From NCBI GenBank assembly GCA_019912965.1, contig JAIOHM010000156.1, forward strand, positions 1 to 64,000: DNA of 64,000 bases, given 5' to 3'. The notes below the pieces were generated by a model. The model made no database searches and was not told the origin of the DNA. It was given only the letters and a program-made list of their open reading frames with translations. Both the position numbers and the translations under genes were made by a program. Source of the DNA: Anaerolineae bacterium (GTDB taxonomy: Bacteria; Chloroflexota; Anaerolineae; Aggregatilineales; Phototrophicaceae). Below, piece after piece: positions 8,476-17,768 of this stretch. How positions within the stretch are numbered: the first letter of the stretch is position 1; each line of letters begins with the position of its first letter.

Positions 8476-9522
8476 ATGCCTAAACGACTGCTCAATCTAT
8501 TTTGGGGGTTATTAAGCTTATCGCTGTTCATGTCTGTGTCAGCAAATGATTGTGAAACGGATTGCGACATCAGTTATGGGATTTCGGACGTTGAGATTGC
8601 AGCCAATCCATATCCAAATGTTGAAACCTTACCAATCAACGAAACCTTACTCTATGATCGTTACTATCAACAGACAACTGGCAAACTGGACATTTTTGAT
8701 CTACCCAATGGCAATCTTGTGGGGTCACTGGACGCGGGATTTAACTTCGTAACAACGATAAATACCCAAGATGGTTGGTCAGAAATTAATCCTGGTCAAT
8801 GGGTTCGTTCGGAAAGCCTGACGAACAGTATGGGGATAGTATCCCATTTTTCAGGTGTTTTGTTACCACAAGCAGAATTGCCATACCCAATGGCATGGGC
8901 ACTGGTGAATATGTACCCAAGTTCACAACCCGTCAGTGAACCAGATGAGGACAATAATCTCATTTGGCGCTACACACCTCTGAATCTGTATGCCACTGCC
9001 GAAATCAACGGGGAAATTTGGTATCAGGTTGGGGTCGATCAATGGGTACACCAATATCATGTTGCGAAGATTATCCCGGTTGAACGCCCTAAAGATGTTG
9101 ATACCAACTTATGGGTGAGTATTGATCTGTATGAACAGGTTGTGATTGCCTATGAAGGAGTTACTCCTGTCTTTGCCACATTGATCTCGTCAGGTTTGCC
9201 ACGATGGCCGACTTATGAAGGGTTATTTTACATATACTTTCGACGTACTCGTGACAATATGAGTGGTGGTCAGGTAGGGGATGATTTCTATTTTCTGGAA
9301 GAAGTCCCTTGGACAATGTTTTTTGACGAAGGGCGTGCGCTGCACGGCGCCTATTGGCACGACGGTTTTGGATACCGTCGCAGTCACGGTTGCGTCAATA
9401 TGTCCATAACTGATGCTCATTGGCTATACCTTTGGGTCGCCGATGAAATGCAAAGCATGAACTCGCCCGATAAAGAAACAGGCCCAGCTGTTTTTGTCTA
9501 CAGCAGCGGTGAATATGCATAA
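8476..9522 (+). CDS. L,D-transpeptidase (YkuD domain), exported
   Basis: An exported 348-residue protein. ATG 8476 is preferred over GTG 8470 because GGATAGGG is then correctly spaced. Residues 1 to about 25 form a signal peptide (LLNLFWGLLSLSLFMSVSA). Two SH3-like modules seem to occupy about 50-210. The C-terminal YkuD domain starts at about 215 (LWVSIDLYEQVVIAYEG). It carries the complete catalytic signature: His in LHGAYWHDGFG, then SHGCVNM with the nucleophilic Cys at about residue 304. The enzyme makes 3-3 peptidoglycan cross-links or attaches proteins to the wall. The adjacent divergent SH3 protein fits a wall-remodelling pair. Confidence 0.92.
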   Translation: MPKRLLNLFWGLLSLSLFMSVSANDCETDCDISYGISDVEIAANPYPNVETLPINETLLYDRYYQQTTGKLDIFDLPNGNLVGSLDAGFNFVTTINTQDGWSEINPGQWVRSESLTNSMGIVSHFSGVLLPQAELPYPMAWALVNMYPSSQPVSEPDEDNNLIWRYTPLNLYATAEINGEIWYQVGVDQWVHQYHVAKIIPVERPKDVDTNLWVSIDLYEQVVIAYEGVTPVFATLISSGLPRWPTYEGLFYIYFRRTRDNMSGGQVGDDFYFLEEVPWTMFFDEGRALHGAYWHDGFGYRRSHGCVNMSITDAHWLYLWVADEMQSMNSPDKETGPAVFVYSSGEYA

Positions 9523-9557
9523 GGTCTGCCATTGTCATCGGACTAAAGCACGCTATC

Positions 9558-10919
9558 ATGATGTGGAAACCACCTGCTACGGAGACCCACATCGTCATGC
9601 TCAACCGCCAGTATGATTTGACAAACAGCCTCATGCAGCACATGAGGCTGTTTGGTTACGAAGTAGTTAATCTTCCCATTCTCGATTCGGCAGATATTTT
9701 TTTGATTAAAGCGGGTGACCAAGTTATCAACCGCCTGTTCACATTCGAAAGACATGGCAAGGAGTGGGCACTAAGGCCAGAATTTACGGCACAAGCAACT
9801 TACCATTACATTAGCCAAAAACAATTGGATTTCGTCGCGCGATGGCAATTTAATGGTCACATATTCGAGGATACTCCAAATAATGGCCGGCAATATCAGC
9901 AATTTAGTATTGGCGCAGAACTGATTGGCGCTAACACTCCATCTGCAGATGCCGAAATTATAGCAGTTGCAGCACAGGGAATAGCTGCTCAGGGAATTGA
10001 GGATTGGCATCTGGTTATTGGACATACAGGTCTCCTTCGTCAGATTTTAAATCACTTTCAATTGGATTTACGAACTCAGCAATTTTTGTTGCATCATTTA
10101 CCAGCATTAAACAATCCCGACCAAGGTAAAAAATTCGTTTTAGAACAACTTGATCGTTTATTGGTTCAGCACACTGAACTATTGACAGAAATGATGCTTG
10201 AGCCTGTTGTAGTGGGTGTCGAAATTATACCTGCAATGGGTACTCGCACCCGCCAAGACATAGCTAAACGTTTGTTTCAGAAGCGTCAAAGATCTGTTCA
10301 ACGCTCCCAAGTTGTAGCGGCTCTTGATTTCCTAGAGATTTGGCACGACGTGACAGGTATCCCCGATGATGCTTTTGCAGTCCTTAATCGATTAGTTGGG
10401 GATGACGATACTAACTCGCGGCATACACTGGAAGATTGGTGGCGGGTAGTGAATTTGCTTAAACTGTATGATATTCCATCATCGAAAATTATCATCCAAC
10501 CAGATTTGGCTCGCAGTTGGGAGTATTATACAGGGATAGTGTTTGAATTGCATGCATCCGGTTTACATCTGGGTGGTGGCGGGCGCTATGACGAGCTTGC
10601 TCAATTGATTGGAGGCAAGCAAAATGTGCCGGCTGTGGGTTTTGCATATTATATAGATAATTTCCTGGCTGCCCTACCCTATCATTCTTTATTAGAGCAA
10701 AAAACCGTTTTAAATTTGATGGCGACAAATCAGGATGATGCTGTTTTATGGGCGCAGCGATTACGTAGACACGGACTACCAGTTCAAATTGTTTCTTCTG
10801 TGGCTGATGATAAAAATGTGCTAATAGCCCAAAATCAATCAACCTTACATTGGCAGACTAATGTTTATCAAATCGATCAAATCAACACACTCGTAACTAA
10901 CATCAAAAACCTACCATGA
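9558..10919 (+). CDS. hisZ: ATP phosphoribosyltransferase regulatory subunit HisZ
   Basis: A 453-residue relative of histidyl-tRNA synthetase. Class II motif 2 is visible as LRPEFTAQATYHY (about residues 73-86). The YYTGIVFE block (about 321) and motif 3 as LGGGGRYDEL (about 333-342) also follow. HisZ lacks aminoacylation activity and activates HisG in the first step of histidine synthesis. The overlap with hisG (ATGA, four bases) gives translational coupling and decides HisZ over HisS. A C-terminal segment of about 70 residues resembles a shortened anticodon-binding domain, longer than many HisZ proteins carry. The odd point is its partner: the next gene encodes a full-length HisG, which normally does not need HisZ. 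Confidence 0.85.
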   Translation: MMWKPPATETHIVMLNRQYDLTNSLMQHMRLFGYEVVNLPILDSADIFLIKAGDQVINRLFTFERHGKEWALRPEFTAQATYHYISQKQLDFVARWQFNGHIFEDTPNNGRQYQQFSIGAELIGANTPSADAEIIAVAAQGIAAQGIEDWHLVIGHTGLLRQILNHFQLDLRTQQFLLHHLPALNNPDQGKKFVLEQLDRLLVQHTELLTEMMLEPVVVGVEIIPAMGTRTRQDIAKRLFQKRQRSVQRSQVVAALDFLEIWHDVTGIPDDAFAVLNRLVGDDDTNSRHTLEDWWRVVNLLKLYDIPSSKIIIQPDLARSWEYYTGIVFELHASGLHLGGGGRYDELAQLIGGKQNVPAVGFAYYIDNFLAALPYHSLLEQKTVLNLMATNQDDAVLWAQRLRRHGLPVQIVSSVADDKNVLIAQNQSTLHWQTNVYQIDQINTLVTNIKNLP

Positions 10920-11920
10920 CTAATGCAATCACTTTCGCGCTGCCCAGTAAGGGCGCAATTGCCGAGCCAACGCTGAATTTCCTGAAAGATTGTGGATTAC
11001 GAATCGATAAGCCTAATCAACGCCAATATACAGGTGTTGTATCAACAATTCCCGCGATAACTGTATTATTTCAGCGAGCGACAGATGTGCTTTATAAAGT
11101 TGCGGATGGAACAGCACATATCGGAATTACCGGTTTAGATATTGTTTATGAGAACATGGATGAAAACCTGGTTGTCATTCATGATCGACTTGGCTATGGA
11201 CAATGTAGTTTAGTCGTTGCAGTTCCAGAAACTTGGGTTGATGCGGAAGGCATGGCTGATTTGCTGGACATCTCGTTAGATTTTCGCGAACAGAAACGTC
11301 GTAACCTGCGAATAGCAACCAAATATCCGGTTTTGGCACGTCAGTTTTTACATGATTGTGGTATTCACCACTTCACGCTGGTCAAAGCCGAAGGGGCAAT
11401 TGAGGCAGCTCCAACTTTGGGCTACGCGGATATTATTATTGATCTCACCCAGACAGGAACAACGCTTCGTGAGAATCATCTCAAAATAATACCTGACGGC
11501 ATCATTGTCGACTCGCAGGCCTGTCTTATAGGCAACCGCGCTGCCCTGAAAACCAGTCCAGAGCTACTGGAAACTGTACGGGTTCTAATAGAATACATTG
11601 ACGCAGCTCAACAAGGCCGGGGTTACTATCAGTTGATTGCCAACATCAAAGGGGAAAATGCCTCGGAAATTGCTGCAAAAGTTGCTGCCAATCCTGTCAC
11701 ACGTGGCTTGCAAGGTCCAACAGTTGCACCTATCTTAGGTATAAATGAGAATAGTAACCAGTGGTACACCGTAACCATCATTATTCCCAGCAGCAGTTTG
11801 CTCTTGGCTGTTGAACATATACGCGCAATCGGTGGCACCCAGACTATTGCCAGCCCAGTTCGTTATGTGTTCATGGAGAATGCCCCGACGTTTATGAGGC
11901 TGCTGAAAAGCTTGAGTTAA
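10916..11920 (+). CDS. hisG: ATP phosphoribosyltransferase HisG, long form
   Basis: HisG transfers phosphoribosyl from PRPP to ATP, the committed step of histidine synthesis. The 334-residue protein begins ITFALPSKGAIAEPT. It has the GITGLDIVYEN block (about residues 81-91) and the PRPP-site strand YADIIIDLTQTGTTLRENHL (about 171-190). Residues from about 240 form an ACT-like regulatory domain (YYQLIANIKGE, then GPTVAPIL, ending in IRAIGGTQTI). That C-terminal domain marks the long, histidine-inhibited form. It overlaps hisZ by four bases and its stop shares four bases (TTAA) with the convergent phosphotransferase gene. Confidence 0.93.
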   Translation: MTNAITFALPSKGAIAEPTLNFLKDCGLRIDKPNQRQYTGVVSTIPAITVLFQRATDVLYKVADGTAHIGITGLDIVYENMDENLVVIHDRLGYGQCSLVVAVPETWVDAEGMADLLDISLDFREQKRRNLRIATKYPVLARQFLHDCGIHHFTLVKAEGAIEAAPTLGYADIIIDLTQTGTTLRENHLKIIPDGIIVDSQACLIGNRAALKTSPELLETVRVLIEYIDAAQQGRGYYQLIANIKGENASEIAAKVAANPVTRGLQGPTVAPILGINENSNQWYTVTIIIPSSSLLLAVEHIRAIGGTQTIASPVRYVFMENAPTFMRLLKSLS

Positions 11921-13179
11921 ATGCCCAGAGCAACTTCTACATCATCCAAAACTTGGTCAATGTAGCTTCGAACTCCTGCGCTTTCTGCTCCCATTTCTAC
12001 TGCCATTGCAAGCCCGAGGAGACTAATTTCAGGCGAAAATTTATTTTTATCGGCCAAGTTCATGGTTAAGAATGGGCAGCAAAACAGTGCGGCTTTGAAA
12101 TAAGCCCGCCAATCGTGACGAAGATCTTTATGTCGTACAAGCTCTTTCAGAATCGGCTTTAATATGTGTTCCACCTTACTGGTTAGAAACATCTTGCGTA
12201 CTGAATGGAGTGGATAATTGTATTCTAACTGCCATAAATTACCTATTTGTCGAAAGGTTATTGGGGTCTGCGCTTGCTTGATTTGGGGGAAGTACATCCA
12301 CATAGCGAACACATTGTGGAATATTGGCTTTGTCAGATCAAGTAGAGGATGATGTCTGCCTGCAAATGCAGGATCAAAATATAAAAGGGATGGAGGTTGT
12401 GTATGCTGACGTAAAAATACATTGCCATTGTGGGCATCTCCATGTCCAATTATTGATGGCCCATTTTGCAATGGTTGCAGCAGTAGCAGTGCTTGTTTGA
12501 TTAAATCGTCTAAGGTATCACGATAGTTTTGTCCATTAATCTCCCACTTTATATTGCGAACTTGCGCCATCGAGTACCAACCACCGGGCACCTCTATTTT
12601 AGGGAACTCACCTGGTTCATCAGGCAGTGGCCCATAGAAACGATGCAAACGCCCTCCACTAAGACGATGAAAAAATAACTGGTGGATGGGCGCTTTTACA
12701 GTATCCTTTGCACCTTGCTGGGCTAAACTTCGTAGATACAATGTGTAAAGTTGTTGATCAGATTTCTCCTGTGCAATGGTTAAAGCAGGCAGTAACTCGA
12801 CATCACCCGATTCGATTATCCAGGCAGCATCAAAAACTGACTGATCATAAATAACCTCATAAACCAGCAGTTGTTTTCCAGCTTCAGTTGAACTGAAAAT
12901 AGGTTTGATGACTGGATAGCCAGCGTCAGCTAATTGTGTAGCGTTATAGTATTCGCTAATAACCCCATCAGGCTCAGTATGGGTTTTAAAGAAATAGCGA
13001 CTGCCATCAGTTAGATTCATAAACCCATTGAAGGAATTTAGTGAAACGGCCAGTGGACGAAGTTCAACAGTCTGAACCTCAGCGGAGAAAATCTCGCGCA
13101 GGAATGATAAAAGTAAGGTTTCCGCCTGATTTTTATCTTGAAATTGAAGTGTTTGGATTTGGTGTAGTAAATCGCTCAT
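11917..13179 (-). CDS. APH-family phosphotransferase-like kinase
   Basis: A 420-residue protein of the aminoglycoside phosphotransferase/choline kinase-like superfamily. A nucleotide-binding Lys probably lies in SRYFFKTHTEPDG (about residue 65). The catalytic loop is IIGHGDAHNGNVF (about 243-255), with the expected HGD and Asn. The metal-binding Asp is in LLYFDPAFAG (about 266). The C-terminal third is long and helical. It overlaps hisD by four bases (ATGA), so it is translated as the last gene of the pheA-asd-sqdB-hisD operon. The substrate cannot be read from sequence: a small metabolite is more likely than an antibiotic, given the operon. Confidence 0.75.
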   Translation of the reverse strand: MSDLLHQIQTLQFQDKNQAETLLLSFLREIFSAEVQTVELRPLAVSLNSFNGFMNLTDGSRYFFKTHTEPDGVISEYYNATQLADAGYPVIKPIFSSTEAGKQLLVYEVIYDQSVFDAAWIIESGDVELLPALTIAQEKSDQQLYTLYLRSLAQQGAKDTVKAPIHQLFFHRLSGGRLHRFYGPLPDEPGEFPKIEVPGGWYSMAQVRNIKWEINGQNYRDTLDDLIKQALLLLQPLQNGPSIIGHGDAHNGNVFLRQHTQPPSLLYFDPAFAGRHHPLLDLTKPIFHNVFAMWMYFPQIKQAQTPITFRQIGNLWQLEYNYPLHSVRKMFLTSKVEHILKPILKELVRHKDLRHDWRAYFKAALFCCPFLTMNLADKNKFSPEISLLGLAMAVEMGAESAGVRSYIDQVLDDVEVALGI

Positions 13180-14486
13180 ACACCAAGTATTTCATTCCGT
13201 TTGCGGATTGCCATCGCATGGGCCGGGAAATCCTCATAATCCGCCAACATTGTGGTAATTCCCTGCAATTTTGTATACCCTTCACGGGAGAGGTATCCAA
13301 CTCCACTGCGTTTCAGGAAATCATTTACACTAACTGATGAAAAGCTCTTGGCAAATCCACCAGTTGGCAAAATTGCATTGAGTCCTAAGCAGTAGTTTGC
13401 AGTTGGGATCGGTGTGAAGTGGCCCAGTAAAATTTCCCCCGCATTACGGATTTTGTTCAACGTGACAAATGGATCTGCTGTCAGGATTTCCAAATGTTCT
13501 GGTGCGTAGTTGTTTACAAACTCAATGGATTCAACCAGATTATTTGTTAGCAAGACACCACCATAATTGGAGAGCACATTGTTGACAAAATGCTGCCGCC
13601 ATTCTGGAAGTTCGGCGATATAATCCGGCAGAATAGACAAAACCTGTTGGGCAACTTCCTGACTGTGAGTAACCAAAATGGCAGCAGAATCTGGACCATG
13701 TTCAGCTTCAACCAACAAATCAAGTGCAGCTAACCGCGGGTCGACATTTTCATCAGTTAGGATAATTGACTCGCTTGGGCCTGCAGGCAACCCAACATCA
13801 ACGGTGCCATATAACAAGCGCTTTGCAGATGAAACATAGCTGCTGCCTGGGCCAATGATTTTATCAACTTTAGGGATGGTTTCTGTACCATATGCCAACG
13901 CAGCAATTGCCTGCATTCCTCCTACAACGTAAACTGTATCAATACCGCAAATTTCAGCGGCAATCAGCGACGCTGCATCGGCTTTACCTTCTGGTGTTGG
14001 AGGTGTAACAATAACGATATGTGGAACACCCGCAACTTTTGCAGGCGTAGCCAGCATGAGCATAACAGACGGAAAAGCCCCTTTGCCTCGTGGCACATAC
14101 AATCCAGCACTAGCTATGGGTGTCACGCGCTCCCCCGCCATAATTCCCGGTTGTACTTCCATGAACCACATTGGTTCGGGCATTTGCTCTTTATGGAAGC
14201 GTTCGATATTGGTGTGTGCCTGTTCAATTGCCTTTATCACATCATAATCAACTACAGAACGAGCAGCAGCAAAATCTTCTGCTGTTGCACGCAGCATGGG
14301 AGCTGTGAACTGAGCTGTATCGAACTTGCGGGTGTATTCTACAACCGCCACATCTCCATCAGTTCGAACTTTGTCGATAACGCTCTGGGCAATAGGCAGC
14401 AAATCTCGAATATCGGTTTCTGCACGGCGCATAATGCGGTTAAGCTGATCAGGAGTCATTTGGCTTAACTTCCAGAACTGAATCAT
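13176..14486 (-). CDS. hisD: Histidinol dehydrogenase family protein, variant metal site
   Basis: A 436-residue HisD-family oxidoreductase. HisD oxidises histidinol to histidine in two NAD-dependent steps. The fold motifs are plain: GLYVPRGKGAFPS (about residues 128-140), GPGSSYVSSAKRLLYG and LPAGPSES. The catalytic Glu-His pair is kept (APEHLE, E330/H331), as are H263 and H423. Three positions differ from the textbook enzyme: the zinc-site Gln is Glu260 (VEAEHG), the zinc-site Asp of GDY is Asn364 (ANYCLG), and the His of NHxLPT is Ala371 (NAILPT). It may therefore be a paralogue with another substrate, or a lineage variant that still makes histidine. It sits between sqdB and the phosphotransferase gene. 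Confidence 0.85.
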   Translation of the reverse strand: MIQFWKLSQMTPDQLNRIMRRAETDIRDLLPIAQSVIDKVRTDGDVAVVEYTRKFDTAQFTAPMLRATAEDFAAARSVVDYDVIKAIEQAHTNIERFHKEQMPEPMWFMEVQPGIMAGERVTPIASAGLYVPRGKGAFPSVMLMLATPAKVAGVPHIVIVTPPTPEGKADAASLIAAEICGIDTVYVVGGMQAIAALAYGTETIPKVDKIIGPGSSYVSSAKRLLYGTVDVGLPAGPSESIILTDENVDPRLAALDLLVEAEHGPDSAAILVTHSQEVAQQVLSILPDYIAELPEWRQHFVNNVLSNYGGVLLTNNLVESIEFVNNYAPEHLEILTADPFVTLNKIRNAGEILLGHFTPIPTANYCLGLNAILPTGGFAKSFSSVSVNDFLKRSGVGYLSREGYTKLQGITTMLADYEDFPAHAMAIRKRNEILGV

Positions 14487-14529
14487 CTTGGTTTACTCCT
14501 GGTAAGCAATGATTTCATTAGTGATCAAA

Positions 14530-15732
14530 TCAAACAGGGGTTGCTTTTATATCAACCTTTTTGGAAAAGCGGCGACCACCTTCCCATCGTATATCCGGTA
14601 CAAACACGTCGATTTTTTCTAGAACGCGCGACTTATGTGGCATCAAATCCTGAAGCATAGTGCGAATTTCAGTTTCCAAATCGTGTTTTGGTTGATACCC
14701 TAATTCCACCAGATGATTGCGATCAGGCTTATAGTAGTGACTATCTGGTTCAGTACGGGGATTATTGTAATGCTCAATATCAATCTCTATACTCATTTCT
14801 AAGCCGACCCTTTGCACTGCTGCCGCTAATTCTTCAACGGTATAGCAATCATCAAATTGATTGAAGACCCGATATTCGCCTGGATCAGATGGGTTTTCCG
14901 TTGCCAAAGTGAGGCATTGGATAGAATTCTGAAGTGGCAAAAATCCTCGTGTTTGTCCCCCAGCACCATACACTGTCAAAGGGTGACCAATAACTGCTTC
15001 ACAGATAAATCGATTGATAACAGTTCCAAAACATTGATCAAAGTCGAATCGAGTGCGTAATCGTACATCGCCGCTCATTTCGTCAATGTGGCTGCCGAAT
15101 ACAATCCCCTGCATAATATCTGTTGCCCGTAATCCCCAAGTGCGGCAGGCAAACATTGTATTGTTGGAGTCATGAACCTTACTCCAATGGTAAAAACTAT
15201 TTGCTTGGCGTGGAAATGGCAGGCGGTCTTTGCGCCCTCGGAATTCAACCTCGAAAAACCCCTCAGGGATATCTATATTGGGCGTACCATATTCACCCAT
15301 TGTCCCCAATTTAATAAGATGCGCATTCGGGCAAACTTCTTTAATTGCCCACAACACATTCAAGCTGCCGATGACATTATTTTGTTGAGTGAATGCTGCA
15401 TGAGCTTGGTCAATCATTGAGTAAGGGGCAGAAGGCATTTCCGCTAGATGAATGATTGTGTCTGGTTGAAACTCAGCTAGAAAGGCTTTCAAGAAACTAT
15501 AATCCAGCAAATTACCGTCCCGGAACATCAACTCAACCCCAAAGCAATCTTTAAAAGCCTGTAGACGTTCCTCGATGGTATAGATTGGAATAGCACTGTG
15601 GCTGCCAACTTCCGAAATCCAGGCTCGCCGCAGAAAACAATCAATACCCGCAACGCGGTGTTGCTGTGAAGCAAGGTGTAGCGCTAACGGCCATCCCAAA
15701 TAGCCATCCACACCAAGAATTAAAATATCCAT
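14530..15732 (-). CDS. sqdB: UDP-sulfoquinovose synthase (SqdB/SQD1 type)
   Basis: A short-chain dehydrogenase/epimerase-type protein of 400 residues. The N-terminal Rossmann motif is GVDGYLGWP (about residues 7-15). Family-specific blocks are GEYGTPNIDIPEGFFEVEF (about 147-165), GRKDRLPFPRQ and the catalytic Tyr/Lys pair in SFYHWSKVHDS (about 179-189). The enzyme converts UDP-glucose and sulfite to UDP-sulfoquinovose, the head-group donor for the sulfolipid SQDG in photosynthetic and some other bacteria. No dedicated SqdX-type lipid transferase is adjacent. It lies 56 bases after asd and 43 bases before hisD, inside an amino-acid operon, an unexpected setting. Confidence 0.92.
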   Translation of the reverse strand: MDILILGVDGYLGWPLALHLASQQHRVAGIDCFLRRAWISEVGSHSAIPIYTIEERLQAFKDCFGVELMFRDGNLLDYSFLKAFLAEFQPDTIIHLAEMPSAPYSMIDQAHAAFTQQNNVIGSLNVLWAIKEVCPNAHLIKLGTMGEYGTPNIDIPEGFFEVEFRGRKDRLPFPRQANSFYHWSKVHDSNNTMFACRTWGLRATDIMQGIVFGSHIDEMSGDVRLRTRFDFDQCFGTVINRFICEAVIGHPLTVYGAGGQTRGFLPLQNSIQCLTLATENPSDPGEYRVFNQFDDCYTVEELAAAVQRVGLEMSIEIDIEHYNNPRTEPDSHYYKPDRNHLVELGYQPKHDLETEIRTMLQDLMPHKSRVLEKIDVFVPDIRWEGGRRFSKKVDIKATPV

Positions 15733-15788
15733 ACTCCAACCTTTGAAAGTACTGGAAATAAATCATCCAGTTACCTCAGGCCTATGGT

Positions 15789-16877
15789 TTAGGCATGGGC
15801 TACGATTGATTCATGGTTTGGTTGAAAAGAGCCAAGATAACCGCTTATGGCCAATAATTCAGCATTCAAAATGCTGCCACCGGCAGCGCCACGAATTGTA
15901 TTATGTGAAAGCGCCACGAATTTATAACCTAGTATCGGACATTCTCGCAAACGACCAATTGAAGTTGCCATACCGTTACCTGTATTGCGATCCCTACGAC
16001 TTTGAGGACGATCAGCTTGCGGTAAATAATGCAACGGCGGTTCTGGAGCACTGGGAAGATGTGGTACAGGATCCATTCCTCTAAATGATGACCATGTTTC
16101 CAAAATTTCTTCGAGTGTGGGTTTTTCATCCAATTCAATCGACACATTAACCAGATGCCCATCAACCACCGGAACCCGGTTACATGATGCACTCAAAATG
16201 GATGGAAGCCATTCAACCCGATCATTATGTAATGTGCCGAGCATTCGTAAAGTTTCGGTTTCAAGTTTTTGCTCGTCACCGCTTACATAAGGAACAATAT
16301 TATCCAGAATATCCAGTGATGCCACACCTGGATAACCAGCCCCGCTAATGGCCTGTGCACTGACTACCAGAATCTTCTTGATGCCGAATTGTCGTAGTGG
16401 AGCTAGTGCCATCACAACTGGCATGGCTGTGCAATTCGAGTTTGCGATGACAGCGCCTGTTGTCCAGCCACGTTTTTCGCGCTGTACATCAACTAGCCTC
16501 ACATGATCAGCATTCACTTCTGGGAGAAGTAAGGGGAAATCTTCGACCATTCGATTTGTAGACGCATTTGTGCAAACAATGTGACCTTGTGCCGCTAGTT
16601 CAATTTCACGGGTTTCAGCTGCTTCTTTTGGCAACGCTGAAAACACTAGAGGTGAATCTAAATCATCTTCAAGTGCTTTCACAGTCAGATTAGTTGCTGA
16701 ATTTGGCGGACTGCCATCCAACACCCAATTGACCGCTTCTCCATATTCCCGACTTGCACTGCGACTTGAGCCAACTACCTCGGCAACCTGAAACCAGGGA
16801 TGATTTTCAAGAAGTTGGATAAATCGTTGGCCGACGGCACCTGTTGCGCCTAAAACGGCGACATTCAGCTTCTGCAT
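15789..16877 (-). CDS. asd: Aspartate-semialdehyde dehydrogenase
   Basis: The enzyme reduces aspartyl phosphate to the semialdehyde, feeding lysine, threonine and methionine synthesis. The 362-residue protein starts LNVAVLGATGAVGQ (NADP-binding GxxGxxG). The nucleophilic Cys is in ANSNCTAMP (about residue 147). The substrate-binding stretch SAQAISGAGYPG (about 168-179) follows, and the C-terminus has FVALSHNTIRGAAGG. Length and GYPG insert fit the archaeal/fungal-like class rather than the E. coli type. It starts 16 bases after the pheA stop and belongs to the same leftward transcript. Confidence 0.95.
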   Translation of the reverse strand: MQKLNVAVLGATGAVGQRFIQLLENHPWFQVAEVVGSSRSASREYGEAVNWVLDGSPPNSATNLTVKALEDDLDSPLVFSALPKEAAETREIELAAQGHIVCTNASTNRMVEDFPLLLPEVNADHVRLVDVQREKRGWTTGAVIANSNCTAMPVVMALAPLRQFGIKKILVVSAQAISGAGYPGVASLDILDNIVPYVSGDEQKLETETLRMLGTLHNDRVEWLPSILSASCNRVPVVDGHLVNVSIELDEKPTLEEILETWSSFRGMDPVPHLPSAPEPPLHYLPQADRPQSRRDRNTGNGMATSIGRLRECPILGYKFVALSHNTIRGAAGGSILNAELLAISGYLGSFQPNHESIVAHA

Positions 16878-16893
16878 GGTGGTTTATACCTCG

Positions 16894-17736
16894 CTATATT
16901 CCAACAGACTCGCGCCCAGTTTTAACAGCCGGGTATGAGCCAAGCATTTTGACGAATGATGCACGCTGTAATAAGGCTGCCAGCGCTTCCTGACAAGCAG
17001 GATCCTGCCAATGACCTTCAAAATCCAGATAAAACACCGGCTCCCAAGGACGGTTACGCCGAGGGCGAGACTCTATCTTCGTCAGATTTAAACCCCGTGT
17101 TGCAAATTCTCCCAAACAATCATAAAGAGCGGCTGGTCGATGGCGAGTAGCAAAAACCAGCGATGTTTTATTGTAATCTCCGCGCATGGGGTCGTCATGC
17201 CCAAGAACGAAAAACCGAGTGAAATTGAACGTTACATCCTCGATTTGGGTCTCCAGAATATCGAGACCATAAAGCTTGCCCGCTAATTCACTGGCTATAG
17301 CGCCGATTCCAGATATGGGTTCGGATGCTAGATCATGTGCCGAACCTGCTGTATCGTACCAAGGTATTGCCTTTAAATCATGGCGCTTTAGGAATTGTTC
17401 ACATTGTGCTAATGCTTGCGGATGAGAACGAACCGCGTGCAAATCTTCGATAGTTTGCCCAGGGTTTGTTAACAAGGCATGGTGTACATGAAGATAAACA
17501 TCAGCCTGTATACGTAAATCGTAATCCATTAGCAATTCATAAGCCTGACTGACGGCTCCTGCCAGAGCATTTTCAACTGGCAGGATACCATAAGTAACTT
17601 TACGTGATTGTATAGCAGCAAAAAGATCAGTTAGAGTTGGACAAGGATATACAGATACACTATCCCCAAAATGTTGGCGGATAGCCTGTTCTGAATAAGC
17701 TCCGTGTACCCCTTGGAATGCAATTATCATCGCCAC
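16894..17736 (-). CDS. pheA: Prephenate dehydratase
   Basis: A monofunctional prephenate dehydratase of 280 residues (GTG 17736; ATG 17730 is also possible). It converts prephenate to phenylpyruvate for phenylalanine. The PDT domain begins IIAFQGVHGAYSEQA and includes GILPVENALAGAV (about residues 51-63) and the catalytic segment with TRFFVLG (about 170-176). The C-terminal ACT domain (about 185-270) carries the Phe-binding motif KIESRPRRN. No chorismate mutase domain is fused. It is the first gene of a five-gene operon and is preceded by a GC-rich hairpin. Confidence 0.95.
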   Translation of the reverse strand: MAMIIAFQGVHGAYSEQAIRQHFGDSVSVYPCPTLTDLFAAIQSRKVTYGILPVENALAGAVSQAYELLMDYDLRIQADVYLHVHHALLTNPGQTIEDLHAVRSHPQALAQCEQFLKRHDLKAIPWYDTAGSAHDLASEPISGIGAIASELAGKLYGLDILETQIEDVTFNFTRFFVLGHDDPMRGDYNKTSLVFATRHRPAALYDCLGEFATRGLNLTKIESRPRRNRPWEPVFYLDFEGHWQDPACQEALAALLQRASFVKMLGSYPAVKTGRESVGI

Positions 17737-17768
17737 TTTGAAAACTCACTTCGGTCGTGGAATACAAA

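Noticed and set aside
15743..16084. 113-aa plus-strand frame between sqdB and asd
   Set aside because: It is antisense to the C-terminal part of asd, which is unambiguous.
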